A program made the position numbers and the translations under genes. A stretch of DNA of 64,000 nucleotides from assembly GCA_964016985.1 (NCBI GenBank), contig OZ024826.1, forward strand, positions 71,559,768 to 71,623,767, given 5' to 3'. This DNA is from Anodontia alba. Lineage: Eukaryota > Mollusca > Bivalvia > Lucinida > Lucinidae. Below, piece after piece: positions 54,501 through 64,000 of this stretch (position 1 is its first letter; each line of letters starts with the position of its first letter). Below the pieces are notes generated by a model. That model saw only the letters and a program-made list of their open reading frames with translations, was not told the DNA's origin and did not search any database.

Positions 54501-55109
54501 TGGTCCAAGGTTGCCTTTTGACCTTTTTACAGCAAAGTCAAATTTGCGCCCCCATACATTTGTATGGTGAAAATGTTGAAAAATCATTTTCTCAATGGAT
54601 GATAAAAACTAATGGCTGAAACTTATAATGTATGATTAAAGTAGTAAAACTGTTTAGCTACTGTCAAAATTTTGGGGGTTATCTTCCCTTGCCTTTGGGT
54701 TATATACATGTATAAAATTGTGAAATATTTAAATGTCTTCCTCTCTGAAACAACTTGAACAGTTTTCACTAGATTTCACATGGGGCCTTCTGTTGAAAGG
54801 ATGTTGACAATTTGTTCAAATGGTTCTGCACCATTGAACAAGATGGCTGCCATGCCTATATATGGTAAAACACTTATAAATCTTCTTCTCCAGCTTTAAG
54901 GCTCAATCTTGGTATACAGCATCAGGGACTCAAAGTCTACTAAGTTTGTTGAAATGATGATACTAGGATGGCCTTTGACCTTTTTACGGTATGGTCAAAT
55001 TTGTGTCCTAGTTGCTGTGGCAATACTGGAAGAAGTTGCATGGCATTTGCAGATGTGCAATAGCTGTTTTTATCAGTTGAGCAAATTGTGGCCCGTGGGC
55101 CTCTTGTTT
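51520..55109. mobile_element. Large composite tandem-core element M
   Basis: 3.6 kb of related units. Outer parts (51520-52200 and 53370-55000) have long units (about 340-400 bp) with TTCTCCAGAACCAAGAAAG, GAGGCTGAATCTTGGTATAT, AGCATCGGGGACTCAAG, GACCTTTGACCTTTTTACGG and CATTTGTATGGGGAAAATGT. The middle (52200-53370) has about seven ~145-150-bp units with AAATAGCTAAAATTGTG, GGAAATCCAAAATGGCTGCC and CGCCATCTTGAAAACC. It ends AGCAAATTGTGGCCCGTGGG and CCTCTTG at about 55109. A clear 5' hairpin head was not found. A relic of the outer unit lies at 58590-59030. Confidence 0.75.
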
Positions 55110-55479
55110 TCAGTTATCTCCCCTTCAGTATTTCACAGAAGTTACTAGCCTTGGAGAGCTTAGAGATATATTCCACATGGTGGCTTTGGTAATTTCTCTC
55201 TGATTATGTTGCCAAATTATAGGTCTGAATAAACATATTGAGCAGTAATAACTGCACAAATCTGCTCACCATATTTGTTCTGGTATGTTACATATAAATA
55301 TATAATATCATTTATATATCAATTTGTACTTAATAGCTTTAATGTTTTATGTCATATATAAGTGGATTTGAATAAGGATAAAATGGTTTTATTGTAAAAA
55401 GAAAATAACAGCAGAATTAATTCTCTTAATTTGTCAATACAGTGTTATTTGGGTTTTTCCAGGTCATTTCCTCCATTGA

Positions 55480-55895
55480 GATGGGAAAATGTTAATCTTT
55501 AACATCCTAAATTTAAAAGTAATGGACATTTTTTTTTCTTATTTTGTCCTGAAAATAAGGCTTGACATTTTATTCAGATTGTCATATTTGGAAACAGTTT
55601 GTAATGTCAGACTTTATTTTCTGTGAAAACTAACAAAAATGGGCCTCCTATTTTATTTACAGTATGCTCAAAGGTTAACACTTAGCTTGCTGGGTAAAAA
55701 TTCCAGCAGACAAATTTATGAATTTTTTTTTGTCCTATATTTCCAGAAATTAAGGTTTGACATTTTATGCTGATTGTCTCTTAAGAAACAGTTTGCATTG
55801 AATATCAAACCCTATTTACAGGCAAATGTTTTTTTGTTTTTTTTTTTAAATCAGTTTGTTGTCTGCTTAATTTGCCACGAGAGTACTACAGGTTA
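55480..55895. repeat. Two adjacent M2 MITE copies
   Basis: About 55480-55672 (AAATAAGGCTTGACATTTTA with GTAATGTCAGACTTTATTTT) and 55673-55895 (TTAACACTTAGCTTGCTGGG, ATTAAGGTTTGACATTTTAT, ATATCAAACCCTATTT and GTTGTCTGCTTAATTTGCCA). Both are decayed foldbacks without ORFs. Confidence 0.5.
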
Positions 55896-55980
55896 AGTAC
55901 TGAAGGATTAAAGATTAAGTTGGATTTTATGTTCTTGACAAAGATAATATTACCATTTGTGATAAAGGTTATTTATTAAT

Positions 55981-56162
55981 CTGGGCCTTGTTGTTCAAAG
56001 CCTTGTTAGCTTAACGAGCTCGTTAAGGGCCATTTTGTTAACTATTTTAGCGGATTCAATATACAATTTTCTGAAATTTTCAGCATATTTGCATATCACT
56101 CAATGTAAATTTTAACAAATCGTTAACTAACGACGTCGTTAGCTTTGAACAACTGGGCCCTG
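55981..56162. mobile_element. MITE with GGGCCCAG-type ends, short form
   Basis: The right end TTTGAACAACTGGGCCCTGG is intact; the left CTGGGCCTTGTTGTTCAAAG has changed bases. Subterminal GTTAGCTTAACGAGCTCGTT / AACGACGTCGTTAGC match the copy at 46361-46609 closely. It lacks the internal ~65-bp palindrome of that copy and so shows the ancestral short form. Confidence 0.8.
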
Positions 56163-57203
56163 GTTTTCAATTCTTTTGAGACTTTCCTTCAATATTGTTG
56201 ACATTTCCCCACCCATGTGGGTAAATGCCTGACCAGAAGTGCTCTTTAGCACAAATAGGCTGCATTTTAACCCCTAAATTGCCACCTTTATATATTAGCA
56301 GATGACATTTTCATTTAATTGTTTTTTGGTTGTTGTTTTTTTTTTTCTGTAAAAAATAAGTACGTTTTGTGTGAATTGTTTCCTGTCCTGTTTTCACCAA
56401 ACATTAAGAAAAATACCTCAAATTTGTCATAGGCTTTTCATGAAACATGTACTAAAGTTTAAAAATATCATTTGAATCACAGCATGAGACAATGTACCTT
56501 CTGACATAATAATTATGCACCTAACAATCAAATCAGCCCAAGCTTCTGCACAGTCTGATCAGTCTTTGTTATCCACATGAAGAAACTTTGCATCCTAGGC
56601 TATCCTCAGGGAAGGTTCTGATCACACTGCACAAATGCACAGGCTGATCTGAAATTTCACGAGCACAGGTCCAATGGTATGTTTTCTAATGTCATGGCTC
56701 ATTTCTTTGTGGCCTGTGCTTACATATTTCATATATATATATGCCGTTTTCTCGGTGATTCGTGCCCCTAAACGTATTTAATGTTATTTGTGCAATGTCA
56801 GTTTATGATAAAAATATAACTAGTCTTTCAAATAAATTTGTAAACAATATTTTATAATTCAGAATATCGGAAATGCAACAAATTTGTGTCAATTTCTATA
56901 AATAGCTTACCTTAATGTGGGTCATAGCTGATCAAGATCACTTGGAAGCTTTCTCATCAGATTCGTGCCCTTTGTTAATAAACCCGTTTTGGTTGTGTCC
57001 CTTTGACCATTGGCTGATTTAACATATCCTATTCAAACTTCAAGCACACCTGCAACTTATTAGTAGTCCACTAAAATTCAGCTTTATCCCTATTGATAGT
57101 TATTGTTCATAGAATTACATGACCGTAAACAAATTAACAATTTATCTTATTACTAATGCTGGGAAAAAAACTAAACTTAAAACAAAATGTACTGCTGAAT
57201 ATA
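56163..57203. other. No gene; one decayed MITE
   Basis: About 56480-56710 matches the family of 42538-42726 (GAGACAATGTACCTTCTGAC, CACAGTCTGATCAGTC, GGTATGTTTTCTAATG). Around 56755-57000 the phrase GATTCGTGCCC appears twice, about 200 bp apart, without other structure. Nothing coding was recognised. Confidence 0.45.
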
Positions 57204-57205
57204 TA

Positions 57206-58545
57206 CGAGGGATGTTCGAAATGAATTGCTTATTTCTATCTGGAGACTTCAAATTTCAAGTTAGCCCAAAAGTACTCATTTCATGCCCTCGAAGTACTCC
57301 CCGTGGCTAGAAATGCAAAGTTTCAGCCGATGTATCCACTTCTTGAAGGCATCACGGTACGCTGATTTGGGCACAGTAATAAGGTACTGATGAATGGCAG
57401 ACCCAAGTGCCTGTCGGGACTGGTATTTCCGCCCAGCATGGAATGCTTTCAATTTTGGAAACAAAAAGAAATCACATGAGGCAAGGTCTTGGGAATACGG
57501 GGGGTGAGGCAAAACAGTTACTTTTTCTTTCTTCAAAAACGCCGTAATTATTGCGGAGGTATGAGCTGGGGCATTGTCATGTAGAAGACGGACATGTTTA
57601 AAACCAGTGGCAGGGCGTCGTTTCTGATAATACTTTTTCAGTTCCTTCAGTAGTACGTCTTTGTAGTACTTTCCGGTGATGCTTTTGCCCTTTTTCACTG
57701 GCACTTTTATTGCAACTCCTTCACCAGAGAAGAAGATTGCATACAAAACCTTCTTTGTACTCAAAGAACGTTTGGCAATTATTGGGCGTTTGCTGTGTTT
57801 AGTGGCCCAGATCTTATTGCTAACCTTTCTGACGGGCTCAAAATAATGGACCCAGGTTTCATCACCTGTGACGACATTGGCAAACTGCTTTTTATAATAT
57901 TTTGGAAACATTTGAAGCAGCTTTTTGGCCACTTTAACCCGTTGCCTCTTTTGCTCATCAGTCAACAGATGTGGCACCCATCTAGCAGAAATCTTTCTGA
58001 CTTTCAAATGCTTCTTCAAAATAAGGTGAACCGTTGATAGTGATATGCCTACCTTTCGTGCAATATCACGAACTGTAAATCTGGCATCTCCTTCAATGAT
58101 TTCCTTTATTTTGGAAAAGATTTCTTTACGAGATGCAGATTTTGGCCTACCTGATTTCGGTGCATTATTGATGGACTCTACACCAGACTCAAATTTCTTT
58201 TTCCACCGCCGAACTGTGTCATAAGACACACAAGAAGGTCCAAAAGCAGTAGAAATTTCAGTATTCAGCTTCTTCAAAGAACAACCAAGTTTTGAGCGAG
58301 CTTTGATGTAAGCCCGTATTTCATCTTTTTTGTTGACGCTTCTACCAACCATTTTTACTGCAGTGGTCAATGACTGCGTGTATTCAAATGGCAAATTTTA
58401 TGTCTTACACTTAGTCTAACATGTACATTTATATACCATTGTGTAGGTATTGAATAGCCCTATACAGGTATGTATTGGTTTTTATCGTGCCCCACGTGGA
58501 TATCGAGCTAGAGGACAATAAGCAATTCATTTCGAACATCCCTCG
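57206..58545 (-). mobile_element. Complete mariner element (1340 bp)
   Basis: Perfect 28-bp inverted ends at 57206-57233 and 58518-58545, beginning CGAGGGATGTTCGAAATGAA, flanked on both sides by TA (57204-57205 and 58546-58547), the expected mariner target duplication. One long ORF on the minus strand fills most of the element and encodes a DD34D transposase. No stops, frameshifts or end mismatches are visible, so this copy could be intact. Left-flank sequence is AT-rich and unassigned; the right flank includes a relic of the element-M unit (58590 onward). Confidence 0.95.
57276..58352 (-). CDS. Mariner transposase (DD34D)
   Basis: 358 residues from the chosen start; an in-frame Met 14 codons upstream (58394) is also inside the element, but the shorter start fits the usual N-terminus of the family and the usual length of about 345-355. 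In order: N-terminal DNA-binding region with two helix-turn-helix parts (KKDEIRAYIKARSKLGCSL; then after SGRPKSAS, FTVRDIARKVGISLSTVHLI), the WVPHLLT linker motif (about residues 125-131), and the catalytic domain with GDETWVHYFEP (first Asp, residue 164), HDNAPAH (second Asp, 259) and YSQDLASCDFFLFPKLK (third Asp, 294). Exactly 34 residues separate the second and third Asp. YSQDLASCD differs from the common YSPDLAPCD by two substitutions. It would cut and paste the flanking element at TA sites using the inverted ends. Confidence 0.93.
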   Translation of the reverse strand: MVGRSVNKKDEIRAYIKARSKLGCSLKKLNTEISTAFGPSCVSYDTVRRWKKKFESGVESINNAPKSGRPKSASRKEIFSKIKEIIEGDARFTVRDIARKVGISLSTVHLILKKHLKVRKISARWVPHLLTDEQKRQRVKVAKKLLQMFPKYYKKQFANVVTGDETWVHYFEPVRKVSNKIWATKHSKRPIIAKRSLSTKKVLYAIFFSGEGVAIKVPVKKGKSITGKYYKDVLLKELKKYYQKRRPATGFKHVRLLHDNAPAHTSAIITAFLKKEKVTVLPHPPYSQDLASCDFFLFPKLKAFHAGRKYQSRQALGSAIHQYLITVPKSAYRDAFKKWIHRLKLCISSHGEYFEGMK

Positions 58546-58589
58546 TATTTCAGTTTTATCTGTCCTCCTCAATTTCTCTGTTTATTACA

Positions 58590-59030
58590 ATAGTCTAGCT
58601 CCAGTGACATAGATGGCCACCATGTCTATACATTGTAAAATATAAAATACTCAAAAATCTTCTCCAGAACCAAGAAAGCTTTCAGGCTGAATATATATAC
58701 ATAGCATCAGGGACTTGAAGTCTGCCAAGTTTGTTCAGATGATGATCTTCAATTGACATGTGACCTTTTAGCCTTTACCACTGTCTAGGCTAATTCAGAA
58801 GATGACAAATTAAAAGTATTATTTTTTTATTTTCCCTGAAAATAAAAACAATATCCCAAAATGTCATTCTCCTGAATTTTTTAACCAGCTTGCCGATTGT
58901 TAATTTTTTTAAAAACTATCCACCATTTTGATATGTTGTTGTTGCAATATTGCAAAAATGTTACAAAGCAGATATGATGTGGCTGTTCCACACAGATGCA
59001 AGGGTCATGTCCTGTAGGCCTCTTGATTTC
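58590..59030. repeat. Relic of element M with a foldback inserted
   Basis: AGATGGCCACCATGTCTATA, TCTTCTCCAGAACCAAGAAA, CATAGCATCAGGGACTTGAA and TTGACATGTGACCTTTTAGC match the outer units of element M. An M2-like segment (about 58775-58905, CTAGGCTAATTCAGAAGATG, AAAATGTCATTCTCC) interrupts it. The end AAGGGTCATGTCCTGTAGGC + CTCTTG is the element terminus. Confidence 0.6.
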
Positions 59031-59057
59031 TTGTGGTAGTCAGGTCTCGTCATCTCC

Positions 59058-59215
59058 AGAAGCATCCAGGTGGCTTAGCGCTTCTGACTTTGGATTATGA
59101 GATCTGATGTTTGAATCCCACTGGAGGCAGAATTCAATTCATGACCGTATGGCAGGCACTTCATTACACAGAGCCTTTATTATCATCCTTCCATTTTCTC
59201 ATACATGCCATACCT
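59058..59215 (+). mobile_element. tRNA-derived SINE-2 copy
   Basis: CATCCAGGTGGCTTAGCGCT (A box) and TGTTTGAATCCCACTGGAGG (B box), then CAGAATTCAATTCATGACCG, CACTTCATTACACAGAGCCT and TTATTATCATCCTTCCATTT. The same order is found at 61287-61427. Confidence 0.65.
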
Positions 59216-60028
59216 CACACTGTGAGACAAAATCTCACAGAATTTTGGCCCTTCTGGACCGCATTTCCCATAAGATTTTCAAATCTCACAGAATTTTCAT
59301 ACCATTTAATAAGCTATTTTTTGAAGAACTAGGAATAAATCACACATCAGCGTAGCTATCCCAAGCTTAATTCATTAAAATAATGTAACTTACTCATGTA
59401 AGCTTGAAAGTGATTTTCATAAAAATCTCACAGAATTTCATCAAATCTCCCCTAAAAATTTGCAAAATCTCACAGATTTCTGTCAACAGCTAATGGCATG
59501 TATGTTTTCTCGATTTTACTAAAATAATGTTGAAAGGATGTAAAACACCGAATCATATACCCATTTCCAATATCAGGTCCATTGCTGTACACTCAGATCC
59601 AAGGATTTATTGCAATGGTATAAAATAGAGCAGTCAGATTTGTAGCTTCCAATGTGGACCATAGTAAGCATAGTTTAAAACTGGAAGCACCATTAAACTT
59701 TAAATTACTGTATTGTTTTTCATTGTGGTTACGAGCATGACAATATCACCAAAAATTCTCCAGCAACTTCTTTGAGAATCATTGAAGCACCCCAGTAATT
59801 TTCCTGGATCAAGCCAAAAAAAGCAAGATCTCATTAGTCTAAAAATATCATACTACCATACTATCATACTATTGGGATAAACAGGCCTGAACAGACATAT
59901 CACTGGGATCAAATGCTGCAGATTTGCAATATCTAGGATAAATACAGCTTCTTCCTGGCTACAGTTACACATTGGAACATATCCTTGGCTTCTCTTGTGT
60001 CGGCAGCTGAAGCTGTGGAAATTATTAT

Positions 60029-60066
<38 letters not shown>

Positions 60067-60432
60067 TGCCAGTTCTCAGTAACACATCAGCATTATAATC
60101 CAGTTGCAATGAATGAAATAAGACCTTTGCAAGTGAAATGTATGAGATTTATTTTAGCTTTCTCAGCGTTTTCACCAATGAAGCAAAAAGGAGATCACTT
60201 GTTAAAACCCTGTATGCTGACTGGGATGATTGCTTTCTGACTCTGAAAATATCCTTACCCTATTCTTATAGAGGCATTTGCAATAGTGAGGTAGAATATG
60301 GTAGGTCAGGATTACTTGATAGTATCACATCAATGTGTCTGGGATGTGGTTTTGCAGTGGCGAGCCACTGTGATAAAACCACATCAGTTTCCACTGATGC
60401 AACTTCACTGATAGATTCTTGACAGTGTCATT
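59216..60432. other. No gene established; AAATCTCACAG repeats and a GT microsatellite
   Basis: AAATCTCACAGAATTT recurs at about 59230, 59284, 59424 and 59468 in both variants with TT/AT changes, without regular spacing. A (GT)n run occupies 60031-60064. The 94-codon ORF at 60138-60422 has no supporting feature such as splice sites or recognisable motifs. Confidence 0.4.
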
Positions 60433-60712
60433 AACCGTTATCCTGCCTCAAAAGTTTCTGATCTGGGTCTTCAGAAGGGGTACCTTGTAAGTTGTTTAAA
60501 TAGAGTCAGGGTGGTTGGCACAGGAGCCTATTTGATGGAAAATGGTGAGACAAAAAAAAAAAAAAAAAAATGGAAAAACAGAAAGTGATAAAAATTGACT
60601 GTTGTTTTGGAGAATTATTCCCTGATTGCCCTTGAATGTGGACAAACAAAGATTTGTGTTAAACTATATTCCTTCCCCTGTCGGAAATCTAAAACTAAAG
60701 GATGAGTCTTGT
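60433..60712. repeat. Repeat X, uninterrupted copy (empty-site reference)
   Basis: CCGTTATCCTGCCTCAAAAG, AAGTTGTTTAAATAGAGTCA, GGTTGGCACAGGAGCCTATT, GGAAAAACAGAAAGTGATAA, TTTTGGAGAATTATTCCCTG and ATTCCTTCCCCTGTCGGAAA appear in the same order as in 14278-15900. There the sequence is broken by the TTAA-flanked MITE (14565-14934) and by element E (15029-15789). A poly-A run at 60555-60571 is an internal expansion. Confidence 0.75.
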
Positions 60713-60719
60713 TTCTTTT

Positions 60720-60938
60720 TTTTTTTTTTAATTTTTTCCAAGAAAGAAAGGCTTGACATTCAAAAATAGGTTTGACATTTCCAAGAAAATAAGGCTTGAC
60801 ATTTCATAAGACTTGTCTGCTAGGCAGAATATTCACATGAAATATCAAGCCTTCTGTTCTCAAAAAAAAAACAAAAAAAAAAACAAAAAAAAAACTATGT
60901 GGTCTGCTACTGTTGTGACTGGAACTTTTAAGGATTGA
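60720..60938. repeat. MA-type MITE copy with duplicated core arm
   Basis: AAAGGCTTGACATTCAAAAA and AAATAAGGCTTGACATTTCA are two copies of the left arm; the right arm is ATTCACATGAAATATCAAGC around GTCTGCTAGGCAGA. The right end GTTGTGACTGGAACTTTTAA keeps the MA pattern. Several A/T runs flank the arms. Confidence 0.5.
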
Positions 60939-61029
60939 ATGGCCTGGACTTTTTACTGTTTGTATATGCCCTTAAGGCTCTTTTTCACAAGATAATATTC
61001 CAAAAAAGGCATAAGACTGATTTTTTTTT

Positions 61030-61252
61030 AACTCTTTGCATGCTGGGTAATTTTGCATGCTTTTTTGTCGTTTGTGGATTTTTTTTTTATAAAATTAACT
61101 TTTTCAAAACAATCTTTCAGGAATACCATCAGAGTGTCAAACAGTTTGGATCCAGATCAGGCCTGACATTTTGTCGGGCCTGATCTGGGTCTAAACTTTT
61201 TGCAAACTTTACCAACAGATGACAAAAGTTGCCACAAGTGGGGAAAGAGTTA
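61030..61252. mobile_element. M2/MA hybrid MITE with palindromic core
   Basis: TTAACTCTTTGCATGCTGGG start and GTGGGGAAAGAGTTAA end (inverted AACTCTTT / AAAGAGTT). The core is CAGTTTGGATCCAGATCAGG / CCTGATCTGGGTCTAAAC around CCTGACATTTTGTCGGG. It combines the outer sequence of M2 with the GATCCAGATC core seen in M1 and M3. Confidence 0.6.
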
Positions 61253-61286
61253 AACATATAATAGACCATTCTCACATTCATGATGA

Positions 61287-61427
61287 ACATCCAGGTGCTG
61301 AGCAGTTAGTGTCCCTGACTTAGGATCACAAGGTCTTGGGTTTGAATCCTGTTAGAGGCAGAGTTCACCTCATGACTAGAGTGCTTCGTTGCACAGAGCC
61401 TTTCATTATCACCCCTTCATCATCTTG
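61287..61427 (+). mobile_element. tRNA-derived SINE-2 copy
   Basis: CATCCAGGTGCTGAGCAGTT (A-box region), CTTGGGTTTGAATCCTGTTA (B box), GAGGCAGAGTTCACCTCATG, TGCTTCGTTGCACAGAGCCT and TTCATTATCACCCCTTCATC. It abuts the SINE-1 copy at 61428. Confidence 0.65.
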
Positions 61428-61735
61428 AGCTCCATAGTGTAGTCTGTAGCATGTTTGACTGCAAACCCAGGGGGTGCAAGTTCAAATCCCAGCTTGGCCA
61501 ATTAACTTGTCATGGAGATTGATCATGAAATCATTTCAACCATCATTCTGCCCTTCCACTGATTCAAGAAGGACAAGATGTCAGTTATTGCGAAAGAATG
61601 TGCACAAGTATTGGTTAACCGCTTAGAGGACTAAGCCTGTGCAAGAAAAGCGTGAGTAGGTTAACTGACTGGCTCAGCATGACCTTAACAGTATTGAATG
61701 GGCCGTAAAATTCCAACTCAAATAAACATTTCCAA
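61428..61735 (+). mobile_element. SINE-1 (tRNA-derived) copy, different head
   Basis: Head CCATAGTGTAGTCTGTAGCA (A-box region) and GGGTGCAAGTTCAAATCCCA (B box) differs from the other SINE-1 heads. The body CATGGAGATTGATCATGAAA, GATTCAAGAAGGACAAGATG, TTGGTTAACCGCTTAGAGGA, GACTGGCTCAGCATGACC and GAATGGGCCGTAAAATTCCA is the same. This may indicate exchange of the tRNA-like head. Confidence 0.75.
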
Positions 61736-61837
61736 AGACTAAAATAATGATATAGGAGATATAAAACACCAAAAAATCTCGCATTCATGATGGAGGACTT
61801 CATTGATCATGTCTCCAGGCATACAGTAAAATGGTTT

Positions 61838-62036
61838 AACCCTTACAGTGCCAAGCAAAATTTGTAGCAGATAACATTCTACCATTTTTTTTTATTTCCA
61901 GAGAAAATTGCATGTGAATTGTCTGTGAGGCAGAATGATGATTCACATGAAATGTCAAGACATTTGATTTGAAAATTAAAAAAAAAAAAAATCAATATGT
62001 CGTCTGCTGCAGTTGTGATTGGCAATTTAAGGATTA
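61838..62036. mobile_element. MA MITE copy
   Basis: TTAACCCTTACAGTGCCAAG left end and GTGATTGGCAATTTAAGGATTAA right end. The core GAAAATTGCATGTGAATTGT / GATTCACATGAAATGTCAAG around CTGTGAGGCAG. Confidence 0.65.
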
Positions 62037-62529
62037 AGAGTTTGGCATTTTGGTATGACTAAACCATATGACACCAGAATATCATGCCTTGCCTCCTAGC
62101 TCTATAAAAGAAGATGTACAGAGTGGCAACGGTCCTGGCCAGAGACAGCAAAACACAGGTTTGTCATTGCATAGCTCAAGTTAGATCAATTGATGGAGAC
62201 AACTCTGTAAAGCACTGTTCAAAATATAAAAATGTTGTAGCCTACCTTGAAACATAAACAAAGGAAGAACAGTTTCTAATGAATATTCCTCACCATAAAA
62301 TGTTTGTAGGATTAATTAATCTATTTTACATTGTTTCCAACTTTCTTTATGTAAAATATGAAGCAGTTTACCAGTCATTTTGGCCATGAAATGGGAAACA
62401 TTCAAACTGAATCACTGAGTTAAACAGGGATCACAAATCTCACTCTTCTGATGCTTGTTTTCACATTTTAGTATGCAAATGTGACATAAACTTCAATGAA
62501 ATTCTTTACATTTTTTTGCACCCACAATT
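62037..62529. other. No recognised feature
   Basis: AT-rich sequence without repeats seen elsewhere in the window and without credible ORFs. Confidence 0.35.
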
Positions 62530-63395
62530 GATTGTTATTATTCTTATTTCTCCATGAATACATTATGTTGTGGGTACTAACTAGAAGCGTCACGCCAATA
62601 AAACCTATGTTATGATTATTCATTAGAAGTGCCTCAACGAGAAAATCAGTATTACAGATGTAGAGGCACTTCTAATGTGTACTGTATTTACCCTAGGTAT
62701 TATGATATACTTTATGATGTCTGTCCGTTCAAGCTTCGTTTCTGAATAACTCCTTGTACAGTTTTCATTGCATCGTGTAGAAACTTAGTTATCATCTGAT
62801 CAAGCTGTTATTTGTTTGTTTTGGATAGAAAGCAGATGTGGAGAATTGCAGCCAGGTTACAATACACCAAATTTTCATTTTCTTTCAAGGTTACAATACA
62901 TTACTTATTAAAGCATCCTCACTTGCTTTCAGGCCAACTCCTCCTACTGCTTTCACCTATACTAGTTATGAATGACATGAAACAGCACACATTGTTTCGA
63001 GCTTTCAGCATCCAATTATTTGGTCGGGTTATTACCCATCAAACACAGCCATCTTCTCTACATGTTTTGTTACCTTGCAATGGTGGGGTATCATGCAGTG
63101 TCTGCGATGCTTTTATCTTATTTGTCCAGGAAGACATATGTTGTAGGTACTCATTAGAAGTATCATGCCCTAAGTGCCACGCCCTATTCTTTGTATTTGT
63201 CCACAAAAAACATATGCTTTAGGTACTCATTAGAAGTATCATGCCCTAAGTGCCACGCCCTATTCTTTATATTTGTCCACAAAAAACATATGCTTTAGGT
63301 ACTCATTAGAAGAGTTTTGGCACAAATCTAATGAGTACCCACATCATATCTTCTCATGGACAAATAAGAGAAATATTTACCAGATACTATCCTGG
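62530..63395. repeat. Two decayed M4 foldbacks, one with an ~85-bp tandem duplication
   Basis: 62530-62700 has TTCTTATTTCTCCATGAATA, GTACTAACTAGAAGCGTCA and GAGGCACTTCTAATGTGTAC. 63120-63395 has TAGGTACTCATTAGAAGTAT, CATGCCCTAAGTGCCACGCC and CTATTCTTTGTATTTGTCCA repeated (second copy starts about 85 bp on), closed by TCTAATGAGTACCCACATCA and ATGGACAAATAAGAG. The 136-codon ORF at 62812-63222 runs into this repeat and is not credible. Confidence 0.6.
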
Positions 63396-63502
63396 GAGGA
63401 TTAGTTGACAGTGACATCACTGAATGTTTATAGTGTTAGACCAAGTCCATTAGTCACCACCCGATTAGCTACCTTCAGTGAATATTGTAAGCAGCAATAG
63501 CC

Positions 63503-63575
63503 GTAAATCTGCAATAGTCCAGTGGTAGTTTTCCTAGACTACAAATCTGGACATTATGGGTTCAAATCCTAGTGT
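63503..63575 (+). pseudogene. tRNA-like segment (SINE head)
   Basis: AATAGTCCAGTGGTAGTTTT (A box) and TATGGGTTCAAATCCTAGTG (B box) at tRNA-like spacing, followed by (TTTA)n. No acceptor stem pairing. Probably a short retroposed tRNA-derived repeat. Confidence 0.5.
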
Positions 63576-63634
63576 TTTATTTATTTATTTTTTCACACTT
63601 TTTTTTAGAATTAAATAGAAAAGAAAAATATGTT

Positions 63635-63812
63635 AACCCTTGTCATGCTAAATAAATTAAGATGCCATGCCCACTTCTAATTTTAAGCCTATCAGTCCAC
63701 TTGATCCAGGTTGTCAATACAAATTAAAATACTGAATGGCAAACCCTCAGAAGCCAACTGATCTGGATCTACACTGTTTGCAAAAGCAGGGTATAGCAGG
63801 ACAAAGGTTAAT
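63635..63812 (+). repeat. M3 MITE copy
   Basis: TTAACCCTTGTCATGCTAAA, TAATTTTAAGCCTATCAGTC, CAGAAGCCAACTGATCTGGA, TCTACACTGTTTGCAAAAGC and AGGGTATAGCAGGACAAAGG. The left half of the core palindrome is lost. The remaining bases to 64000 show nothing recognised. Confidence 0.6.
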
Positions 63813-64000
63813 AAGAAAGAAAAGGTATTTTGGAATTATCGATTGTGGAACAGATTTAAAATACGTTAAAAAAAACAAGACGTAAATCGGGAAGTTAAAC
63901 TTTAAGTTAGAATGATTTCCACGTGCTGTCAATCTGTGCACATATATATATGGAGACAAGAATGCTGGAAGCATGTCCTTTATGTAAAAATGTCAACAAT

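Noticed and set aside
60138..60422. 94-codon ORF as a small gene
   Set aside because: No recognised motif, no splice evidence; length is within chance for this window.
62812..63222. 136-codon ORF
   Set aside because: Its C-terminal part reads through a decayed M4 foldback with an internal tandem duplication.

Overview
The window looks like nuclear DNA of an invertebrate animal, most probably a bivalve mollusc. The reasons are AT-rich sequence, GT-AG type splice borders around the one convincing gene exon, tRNA-derived SINEs, non-LTR retrotransposon relics, and many copies of tandem-core elements that begin near AGCTCACCTGAGC and end near GGCCCTCTTG. I recall that element type from bivalve genomes, so the species assignment is inference. 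No bacterial, phage or organellar gene is present.

Host coding content is low. The only well supported host coding sequence is one large exon at 38631-40238 (+): 536 codons, open throughout, phase 0 at both ends, with a good acceptor and donor. It encodes a Ser/Lys/Asn-rich, probably disordered protein segment that I do not recognise. Its partner exons are not visible and probably lie outside the window. A few weak coding-like stretches are noted (30342-30534 minus, 21995-22152 plus, 35205-35370 minus).

Layout. 0-5.2 kb: foldback elements, two tandem-core elements (1145-2085, 2102-3416) and a SINE. 5.25-11.2 kb: a 51-bp satellite array interrupted by a SINE, a foldback element and a dead LINE 3' end. 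11.2-16.5 kb: MITEs, an inverted cluster of tRNA-like sequences, and a repeat carrying two datable insertions. 16.5-21.2 kb: a ~172-bp array split by an inserted 145-bp-core element, then a 155-bp array. 22.4-25.7 kb: the 5' part of the same LINE family plus MITEs. 26-32 kb: tandem-core elements, two SINEs and a 29-bp minisatellite. 33.4-34.8 kb: a second dead LINE family, minus strand. 35.4-37.5 kb: a chimeric tandem-core element. 38.6-40.2 kb: the gene exon. 41-48.9 kb: SINEs, MITEs and a composite element. 49-51.3 kb: a 40-bp minisatellite and a long TG microsatellite. 51.5-55.1 kb: a 3.6-kb composite array. 57.2-58.5 kb: a complete mariner element with perfect 28-bp inverted ends and an open transposase frame. 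58.6-64 kb: SINEs, MITEs and unassigned sequence.

The most informative biology is in the repeats. The tandem-core elements have a constant architecture: 5' hairpin, GTCC-rich block, ~145-bp tandem core, inverted subterminal AGCTCACCTGA/TCAGGTGAGC, 3' GGCC hairpin, then CTCTTG. This resembles Helentron-associated HINE/DINE elements and molluscan pearl elements. Two insertions can be resolved against empty sites inside the same window. Many 145-bp units carry a near-palindrome built from YY1-consensus half sites. The mariner is the only element that could still be autonomous. I found no new multi-gene system.
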